Shown piece by piece: positions 1 to 5,515 of a stretch of 5,515 bases of DNA. Both the position numbers and the translations under genes were made by a program. The DNA comes from Saprospiraceae bacterium. Lineage in GTDB: Bacteria > Bacteroidota > Bacteroidia > Chitinophagales > Saprospiraceae. The stretch spans positions 1-5,515 of the forward strand of contig JALVEF010000036.1 in assembly GCA_027031185.1 (NCBI GenBank), written 5' to 3'. Position 1 is the first letter of the stretch, and every line of letters begins with the position of its first letter. A model generated the notes under the pieces. That model was given only the letters and a program-made list of their open reading frames with translations. It was not told the DNA's origin and did not search any database.

Positions 1-3000
1 ATACCTGGCCCGCGGCATCTGAAAGCAGCATGTGTCGCATTTCAAGGTACCGGGTCAACGGCTGCCCGTCCACCTCAGCCTGATTCATATTATCCGGAAG
101 CGCTCCACTCAAGGCGGGATTGACGCCGCCGGGATCTATGCCTCGGGGATTTGACCCGCTCGAATTGCTGGCATTTCCATTGACAGCATTGGCTGTCACG
201 GCGACTGCCCCGTGAACCTGAAGTGCCGGCTTCCGGACGATCTGCGCGATATAGATGGCTTCATTGTCCAGGGCCGGCAGGCTGAGATGGATGTTCGGTC
301 CTGAAGTATAATTGATAGGCGTCTCATGCCGATCCTGGAAGTCATCGGCCCGTGTGATGCGCAGGACGTAGTCATAGGCCTTGCCGTCTTTCTCTCTGTA
401 GAACATGCCTGGACCGCCGGATGATGAGCCTAATCCGGAAGTCAAGCGTATGATACCCTTCCGGGACGATTCGTCCTGCAGGAAATACCGCTGCCGGTGA
501 AACGGATAGGTGTATTCGACGATGTGGTCAGGAATAGTCTCCGGGTAGTCTCCGGTGACAAATTCGGCTGTATCGCGCTCGGCGAATTCGTTACCGTCTT
601 TCATTTTGAAAAATCTGCCATCCTTATCCATATCGCGCACCTTCACCTCGCAGATGAAGGTATAGCGCGAGTGGCCCGCCATGGCATCTTGTGGTTCCAG
701 TTGCAAGGTCTTATTGTCAGACGTGTACTTGCGGTGACCGACAACCATGGGCCCACCGCTTTTTTGCACGTCAAAACGTGTCACGACCGGCTTGAAATGA
801 TACCACGAAGTGACCTCCAATGTCTCCTCGTCATAACTCTTAGGTAAAACGAGATCTTCGTTAATGGCCAGGTTGAATGTTGCCGTCGGGATGGAAAAAA
901 CGGATTGATCGTTGCCTTGCGGCGAAAGCTCATCAATGATCTCAATGCCCGCCAGGGGATTATCTACTACCCGTTGGCATTTTTTACCAAACTCAATTTT
1001 GACGGTCTTGTGACCTTCTATCACTCCGCCCAACACGCTAAACGTGACGCCGGCTGCCCCTTTGAAGTAGTTGGGGTTAGGCAAATCGGCGCGCATCAGC
1101 ATCGCCATCCCTAATTTAATAATGGGGATTTTCTCATCAATAAACCACAGATCCACATGGACACCCAACTCTCCTTGAACAGCTGCATAGGCCTGGCCGC
1201 TCGCATACCATCCTTTGATTCCGGGATTCGGATATCCGTCACAGCTATAGGTCATCTGGCGCATCAGGACATCAAAACCCAAATCAAGACCGAGATGGAA
1301 GTAGATAAAGGCGTCAAAACCCAAATCAGTGCTCATATTGGCACCGAAGGCAAAGCCTTTGGCATTCCTAAATTGATCGGCGTCCACCGACCGCTGAAAG
1401 TTGGTGTAGTCAGCTTGCGAGCTACCGTCTGGATCGTGGGCTTCAACCCGTCCCCGTTTGCCATTTTGTGACTTACCGTTCCCCAATATACTGCGGACGC
1501 GATCCGGCGGTGGGGGCAGGAAAGACGGTACGCGGTGGCCGACCATCAGATAAGAACTGACCTCGGCCAGTTCCATTTCTCCCAGCTGGATTTTTAGTGA
1601 AGCGCCGTCCCGGATGCCATTGGCGTCATAGCTGCCCATGTTGAAGTACCACTCACTGTCATCGGCAAAGAATGTAGCCTGGGCAAACTTTTTGTTATCG
1701 TCCAGCCCGCCGACCAGCACATCTGCCACGTTGAGCCAGACAACGATCCCGCCGTTGAAGGATTTGCCGTCGGCGTTATTGACGTAGGTCAGGTCCGCTT
1801 GCCCGTACAGCACACCGCGCGCATCACCCGATCCGTCCTGCATCTTCTGCATCACGTGCACCCCTCCTTGAATATGGAGCCGGCTGAGTCCCCCGTGCTC
1901 GGAAAATTCGGCATCCATCCCGACAAACATATTAACTACGTCGCGGGCATTTTGGATGCCCAGTACTACATTGAATCTCAGGCCTAATAGTGTGGAATAG
2001 TCGCGCCGGTATTTGTCCAGATCAGCAGGCGTGGAAGAAGTCTTTTGGGGCTTGCCCAGGGTAGCGCTTGCAGACACAGGCTCACCTGACAGGGTCATGT
2101 GATGCCATACGCCACCACCGATGCCGTACATGGCAATGCCACTGCAAATAGGTACGCCGGTACTTCCCAGACTGACGGCGCCGTCCACCAGCCAGTAGTT
2201 GTAGTGGTTGGCGGTATTAAAGGCCGCATCGGGATGCGCCTTGTAGGTCCCGAAAATGGCGCCGATGTTGATTTCTACTCCGGTGGGAATCCGCACGGCC
2301 AGACCACCGCGCACCTCCTCTACCGTGGCAGTCTTCTCCCAGTTCAGGCTGCCGTCCAGCATCAGCCCGCTAAATTCGGCATGGATGCCGATGCCGGTCA
2401 GATCCACACCGTCCAATTGGATTTTGTGTCTTCCACCCAGTTTGCCCTTGAATTTCAGCCCGGCCGTGGCGGCAATGCCGTTTTCTCCCTGCATAAAACT
2501 GAGCCGGACATCCATGTCTAATGCGGGATTGGACAGAGAGCCGGACAGCGACATACTGTCAATACCCAAGGGGAAGCCTGCAGCAAAGCCCTGATTGTCA
2601 CTGGCCGGCGGGCCTATGTAGCTGGACTCTGTCAGCATCCACGGTTCAGAGGCTACATATCCAAAACCTGAAGGCCCGCTTCCGGTACTTCCCGGAGTCC
2701 CCCCACCGCTACCGGGGCTATTGGGCGCACTTAATCCGGAAAAATCCCAGTGTTGGCAAGTGATAGTCCCGTTCTCTATCTTGAAATGTTCAAATCGGAT
2801 GCCGGGCAGCGAGAGTGACGGGATGGATGCGAAAGATTCGGCGTAGCTGCTATTGACTTCAATAGCACCCGATAAATCTGCCAGGATATAAGCACCGTCT
2901 GTCTTGTGAACACCGGCGCGGATGAAGCTATTGTCTTGCAACCCCATGTGGGCCACAAACATCGGGATCGTCAAGCTGTCCTTGACCTCAATTTGCAGAT

Positions 3001-5515
3001 AATAATCGCTGGTGTCATTGAAGTCAAAGACTATCCGGTAGTACAAGTCATCGCCTTCATCGGAAATCGGCAGCCCCAGCCGCCCGCTGGCATGTATGTC
3101 AACCACTTCCGAGCGCGTCACTTGCAGCCCCAGCGTGTCCAGCGAAGCAAACCACCCTTCAATGTTACCACCGGAGATAATATTCCTGGCTTCAAACTCA
3201 CAGGTAAAATCTCCATCAAAGATGACATCGTGTACGCCAATTGTTGTCGCTGATGAGCCCGGATCAGCTTCAATCAGATCATTGGCAAATCCCACGGACA
3301 GCTCTTTCATATAAAAGCCCTCCCAGGTGTTATCTATGGAGCCTCCGGCACTACTCACGTAATTCGCCGGAAAATGTATATCGGTGGGATTGTGCGCGCT
3401 ACTCAGATCCAGCCATGCATCCCGCGCCGTAAAGCGAACCTTCTCCGCCCCATTGAAATAAAAGGATTGGTTCATCGTGTATTGCATGATCAGACCTGTG
3501 GCGGCCTCATAAAATGCCCTGCCCGAAAACGTCACGTGCTCCGTCTCATTGGTAGAAGGCTGTCCGCCTGCATCCGGCACGAATACATCTCTTGGAAACT
3601 CGCCGTCTATCACCAATAGCGCCCGGCGGAAGCCGTCACAGCCGAAGGTGGCAAAACTCACATTGCCGGTGGCGGATAGGTCAGTTGCCGCACCGCCTTT
3701 GAACGTGATTCGGGAATCTTGAAACTGTACGTTTAAGTCAAAGGGCAGGAAGAGGGTAATCGAATCTTTGGAAAAGCCGTTGGGATGAAAGCAGATATGC
3801 GTCGCACCTAGACTGAGCGTCGTGTGGATCTCCGGCACTTCCACGGCAGCCACAAAGGTCGCTTCCGCACCGGTGACGCTGAAATTGACGCCCACCATGC
3901 CCAGGATGACCTGTCGTCCGTCTATCTCTTTATCCAGACCGATGGGCAGCCCGATTTCTCCACCGGTCAGCATACTCTTAAGTCTGCCGGCTTCATTCAT
4001 CCACGTGGTATATTCCTCCAGACTACTTTCCAACGTGTCAATAAAGGGGATGTCTCCGGTCAAATCCCGCAGTTGGAATGGCGTGTCGTCTTTAACTCCG
4101 GTGAGTGTGCCATCAAACATCACGCGGTCGGTATTGACCTTAATGCCTGAGAATTGAACGCGCAGTTTGACGTGATTGAACAGAGGCAATTCCACGGTCC
4201 CACGGCCGGTGAAGCCGGTAGTGCCATTTCCGGACACCTGCGTGATGGTGACGTCAAACTGCCCGGCACGAAACGTATCCCCGGCGTTCAGGCTGGCAAT
4301 GGGCGTGGTATTGGTGGGGGCTGCCAGCGTACAAGTAGAGGCGCAGTCGCCGCTTTCCGGCGGCGGTGGGGTTTCCCCACCCGCGGTCTCCTCTGCCGAG
4401 TTGCTGACGATGAGCCGGCGGACCGGGCTGGGGTGATAGATCGCTCCGGCATCTAAGCGGATATTGTTGCGGCTGTTATAGTCTTTCGGATTGGACAACC
4501 ACACGACGCGCCAGTAAAGCGTATCCTCCTCGGTGATGTCAAATGTCATATCCCCTTCGCGGAAGATCAAGTTCTTTATGCGCTCTTCGTCATAGAGACG
4601 GTTATAGGTTTTTTCAATAGGCTCATTGGTAGGCAGCCCGGCAAAGCTGGGATCTTCCCAGTTGAAATCGCGGGGATGCCCGGTGCTGACTTCTATTTTC
4701 CGCAGCCCGTCGAAGAGAATGGAGTCCGGGCTAAACAGACTGTCTCTCGATACCTGGAGTACCATTTTCTCGCGGACGTTGAGATAGGGATTTTTGGCCT
4801 GATTTCCGTTAATTTTCATGATTTGAAATGGAGGCAACAGATCCTCAGGCGGATTACCTGTCTTGAAGCGGAAGCTCAGCGGGCCTGTATGCACCACGGC
4901 ATCATTGGCAGGTGAGATCAGCAGCGGCCGCGGCATACCGGTGTAGTACGAATGCCCCCAGAACTTCTGTAAAGTCTGCGTTTGAGTTTCCTCATGGCCG
5001 GCCACCTCGTCGTAAAAAGTATAAGTGACATTGGCGGACATGCGATAGCCGGTCTCTTTCGGATGGAGTCGCCGGCTTTCCTCGTGGCTGGGGTCCCCGT
5101 GGACCAGTGGCAGGTATTGCGCATACGACGAATCGGGCAACAACTCGTCCTTTGTCCAGCCGATTTGACTGGCCACTTGCTCCAGATAATGGTAGGGCCC
5201 GCCGCCGTTGATGCGCCACACATCGTGGGCGGTATTGTCCAGGGAGACAGTACCGGCCTCATCCGTGGTACGGAAATGAAACTCCGCCTCGCGCAGATTG
5301 TCACACAGCGGCTCAAATCGCACGACGTAGTGCAAGTCCCTGAACGGCAAGGTATCGCCCGGCTGTGGCCAGACGATTTCGGAATAGAAGTTGGGGTGCT
5401 TACAGGCCTGTTCATCGGAGACCCCATAGGCAAAGATCACGATGTTGGACCGCCCGTTGTTTTGGAAGAATCCCGGCGGTGCCTGAGCCGTCACACGCAC
5501 GGCATAGAAGTTATG
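1..5515 (-). CDS. Internal fragment of a giant modular beta-rich protein of unknown function, with FnIII-like and TANFOR-like segments
   Basis: The minus-strand frame starting at base 5515 stays open for 1838 codons, and base 1 belongs to the next codon, so both ends lie outside the window. The translation is protein-like throughout, with frequent aromatic-flanked beta strands, Gly/Asp turns and three low-complexity linkers between larger blocks. No frameshift or in-frame stop was found. The first in-frame Met is residue 159 (bases 5039-5041), but codons upstream of it read as the same kind of protein and no convincing ribosome-binding site precedes it, so it is not a credible start. No enzyme active-site motif, nucleotide-binding motif or long membrane segment is visible. 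About a dozen cysteines are scattered over the chain. From memory, the motif blocks recur in very large uncharacterised Bacteroidota proteins, sometimes annotated as fibronectin type III or TANFOR-domain proteins. A surface or secreted structural role is inference. The coding assignment is very secure; the family assignment is moderate. Confidence 0.95.
98..429 (-). other. Protein segment: strand-rich module and Asn/Ser/Gly-rich linker (residues about 1696-1806)
   Basis: Strands AYDYVLRITRAD, NIHLSLPAL and EAIYIAQIVRK form what looks like a further small beta module. The spacing of 'Y-x-L-R-I' to 'Y-x-A-Q-I-V' resembles the last strands of an Ig/FnIII-like fold. A low-complexity linker follows at about bases 118-190, rich in Asn, Ser, Gly and Pro (NAVNGNASNSSGSNPRG). 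The chain then resumes ordinary composition (LTRYLEMRHMLLSDAAG) and leaves the window. Confidence 0.5.
430..964 (-). other. Protein segment: TANFOR-like region with DxDxDG loop (residues about 1518-1695)
   Basis: After the second cysteine the chain reads IEIIDELSPQGNDQSVFSIP and ATFNLAIN, then strands around VTRFDVQKSG and TLQLEPQDAM. A strand YTFICEVKVRD runs into DMDKDG (residues 1628-1633, bases 617-634), a DxDxDG loop of the kind that binds calcium in EF-hand, dockerin and other extracellular proteins. Next come DTAEFVTGDYPETIPD, then IVEYTYPFHRQRYFLQDE. The pattern 'F-x-TG-x-x-P-x-x-IP … V-x-Y-x-YP-x-x-x-Q-x-YF' matches what I recall of the TANFOR-type domain of Tannerella and related Bacteroidota. 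The assignment is from memory and moderate. Confidence 0.45.
965..1329 (-). other. Protein domain: Cys-flanked GWYASGQAYA block (residues about 1396-1517)
   Basis: The block begins with a duplicated DLGFD motif, then YSCDGYPNPGIKGWYASGQAYA, VQGELGVHVDLWF and KIPIIKLGMAMLMRADLPNPNYFKGAAG. It ends with FSVLGGVIEGHKTVKIEFGKKC. Two cysteines, residue 1425 (bases 1241-1243) and residue 1513 (bases 977-979), bracket the core and could form a disulfide. The order 'C-D/S-G … GWYA-x-GQAYA … LPNP … LGG-x-I/V-x-G … G-x-x-C' is the most distinctive signature in the window, and I recall it as a conserved block in giant uncharacterised Bacteroidota proteins. No function is known to me. Confidence 0.55.
1272..1328 (-). 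repeat. Short in-frame direct repeat encoding DLGFD twice
   Basis: The plus-strand 15-mer tcaaaacccaaatca occurs at 1272-1286 and again at 1314-1328, exactly 42 bases (14 codons) apart. Both copies lie in the coding frame and give DLGFDAF and DLGFDVL on successive predicted strands. This looks like a local duplication or repeated strand motif inside the protein, not a mobile-element signature. Confidence 0.8.
1330..2661 (-). other. Protein region: second long beta region with MYGIGGGVWHHM motif (residues about 952-1395)
   Basis: The region begins with GFPLGIDSMSLSGSL, whose 'P-[IL]-G-[LI]-D' echoes the IGLPIGLD motif of the first beta region and hints at an internal duplication. Strands IAATAGLKFKGKL, GIGIHAEFSGLMLDGSLNW and VEINIGAIFGTYK are repeated, Gly-punctuated and amphipathic. 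A conserved-looking Gly/aromatic block, MYGIGGGVWHHM, sits at residues 1129-1140 (bases 2096-2131). It is followed by a Lys/Pro-rich loop (GKPQKTSSTPADLDKYRRD) and further strands LGLRFNVVLGIQ, LHIQGGVHVMQKM and GGIVVWLNV. A polyproline-like stretch, PSFLPPPPDRV, and a basic loop, GNGKSQNGKRGR, follow near bases 1450-1530. Alternating amphipathic strands can suggest a beta-barrel, but Asp/Asn/Gly content and irregular lengths favour a soluble beta fold. Function unknown. Confidence 0.5.
2662..2733 (-). other. Protein linker: Gly/Ser/Pro-rich (residues about 928-951)
   Basis: About 24 residues composed almost only of Gly, Ser, Pro, Thr, Ala and Asn (SAPNSPGSGGGTPGSTGSG and following) break the strand pattern abruptly. 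They divide the fragment into two large beta halves. Such flexible linkers are typical of secreted multidomain proteins. Confidence 0.75.
2734..3959 (-). other. Protein region: first long beta region with IGLPIGLD and ICFHPNGF motifs (residues about 520-927)
   Basis: About 400 residues of alternating strands have no visible enzyme motif. The region opens with IGLPIGLD (residues 521-528, bases 3932-3955) followed by strands VILGMVGVNFSVTGAEATF. It then reaches ICFHPNGF (residues 574-581, bases 3773-3796), which has the look of a conserved turn. Strands such as LFLPFDLNVQF, VSFATFGCDGF, IGVHDVIFDGDFTCEF and FKIENGTITCQHWDF recur at irregular spacing, giving a beta-helix-like or stacked-sheet appearance. 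A single-residue Cys is carried by several of these strands. The region ends at the Gly/Ser/Pro linker. Function is not recognisable. Confidence 0.5.
3960..4050 (-). other. Protein segment: short amphipathic helical stretch (residues about 490-519)
   Basis: Residues PFIDTLESSLEEYTTWM and the following NEAGRLKSML form the only clearly helix-favouring stretch in the first half of the fragment. It has heptad-like spacing of Leu/Tyr/Met and many Glu/Ser. It joins the compact strand domain to the long beta region and may be a rigid spacer or an oligomerisation contact; this is inference. Confidence 0.45.
4085..4285 (-). other. Protein domain: compact strand domain ending in GIKVNTDRVMFDGTLTG (residues about 411-477)
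   Basis: This small domain reads as five or six consecutive beta strands: GQFDVTITQVSG, TGFTGRGTVELP, VKLRVQFSGIKVNTD and RVMFDGTLTG. It starts immediately after the linker at AGDTF. The same order (GD-x-F/I, a strand ending in a QVSG turn, a G-x-G-T/E-V-x-x-P strand, then IKVNTD) is one I recall from very large uncharacterised Bacteroidota proteins. I cannot give a family name or function. Confidence 0.5.
4325..4402 (-). other. Protein linker: Pro/Gly/Glu-rich with CASTC motif (residues about 372-397)
   Basis: A low-complexity hinge (EETAGGETPPPPESGD) carries four consecutive prolines and runs directly into CASTC, with Cys at residues 391 and 395 (bases 4343-4345 and 4331-4333). It separates the FnIII-like domain from the compact strand domain that follows. 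Two cysteines three residues apart could form a local disulfide or bind metal; nothing in the sequence decides between these. Confidence 0.7.
4400..4936 (-). other. Protein domain: fibronectin-III/Ig-like domain (residues about 194-372)
   Basis: The domain opens with LLISPANDAVV at about residue 198, the classic first strand of FnIII-like repeats in bacterial surface proteins (hydrophobics, then P-x-N/D-G/A). The strand LSFRFKTG follows. Near the end, DTLYWRVVWLSNP (about residues 335-347) matches the usual 'YYWRV' F-strand of these repeats, and the closing strand is VRRLIVSN. Between them lies an insertion of roughly 100 residues, with strand KMVLQVSRDSLFS and a charged stretch EKTYNRLYDEERIKN, so the domain is longer than the usual 90-100 residue FnIII fold. 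Such domains normally act as spacers or binding surfaces outside the cell. Confidence 0.6.
4937..5515 (-). other. Protein segment: strand-rich opening region (residues about 1-193)
   Basis: This segment begins in the middle of a beta module (FYAVRVTA, then NIVIFAYGV). A second module follows, opening with WPQPGDTLPF and the strand YVVRFEPL. It has Cys at residues 38 and 71, which could pair if the protein is exported. A stretch around residues 110-130 reads DVWRINGGGPYHYLEQVAS and may be a turn followed by a short helix. The end of the segment (NVTYTFYDEV) is again strand-like and leads into the FnIII-like domain. I recognise no named domain here. The pattern of a Pro-Gly-Asp turn followed by a strand ending in RFEP resembles Ig-like/FnIII boundaries in large Bacteroidota proteins, but this is from memory. 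Confidence 0.5.

Noticed and set aside
497..847. Plus-strand ORF of 116 codons
   Set aside because: It lies antisense to the long minus-strand frame, and its translation lacks recognisable domain sequence. The opposing frame reads coherently through the TANFOR-like region.
1314..1328. Repeat copy considered as part of a CRISPR or insertion-sequence end
   Set aside because: There are only two copies, in direct orientation, both within coding sequence and in frame. There is no array, inverted terminal repeat or transposase.
2099..2594. Two overlapping plus-strand ORFs (2099-2521 and 2256-2594)
   Set aside because: They overlap each other in different frames and are antisense to the continuous minus-strand coding frame. 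Their compositions (runs of Val or Pro/Ser) are typical of shadow frames.
3822..4456. Cluster of overlapping plus-strand ORFs
   Set aside because: Four ORFs in two frames overlap across this stretch, which is the signature of open shadow frames opposite a real gene with few A/T-rich codons. None resembles a known protein.
5039..5041. In-frame ATG as a possible start of the large gene
   Set aside because: The frame is open and protein-like for 158 codons upstream to the window edge, and no clear ribosome-binding site precedes this ATG.
4918..5433. Minus-strand ORF of 171 codons
   Set aside because: It is on the same strand as the long frame but offset by one base. Its Cys/Arg/Pro-rich translation (for example RPCRSG-like runs) is not protein-like, while the frame starting at 5515 continues smoothly through it.

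Overview
The window is filled by a single coding region on the minus strand. Read from base 5515 down to base 2, one frame runs for 1838 codons without a stop. It has no start or stop codon inside the window, so the window lies wholly within a very large gene. Every other apparent reading frame, on either strand, is a shadow of this one. I see no intergenic DNA, RNA gene, promoter, terminator, mobile element or CRISPR array.

The protein is beta-rich, with many alternating hydrophobic/polar strands, abundant Gly/Asp/Asn turns and few cysteines. It looks modular. In protein order (window residue 1 = bases 5515-5513) it has: a strand-rich opening segment (about 1-193); a fibronectin-III/Ig-like domain (about 194-372); a Pro/Gly linker with a CASTC motif (about 372-397); a compact strand domain (about 411-477); a short helical stretch (about 490-519); a long beta region starting with paired motifs IGLPIGLD and ICFHPNGF (about 521-927); a Gly/Ser/Pro linker (about 928-951); a second long beta region holding a Gly-rich MYGIGGGVWHHM motif (about 952-1395); a Cys-flanked GWYASGQAYA block (about 1396-1517); a segment with a DxDxDG loop and a sequence resembling the TANFOR-type region of Bacteroidota surface proteins (about 1518-1695); another strand-rich module and an Asn/Ser/Gly-rich linker (about 1696-1806). 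The chain then continues out of the window.

The organism is probably a member of Bacteroidota, perhaps a Saprospiraceae-like lineage with roughly even base composition. This rests on my recollection that giant proteins with these block motifs recur in that phylum; no taxonomic marker is present. The function is unknown. The architecture suggests an extracellular or surface-exposed structural or adhesive protein, but the N-terminal signal and C-terminal sorting region that could confirm this lie outside the window.
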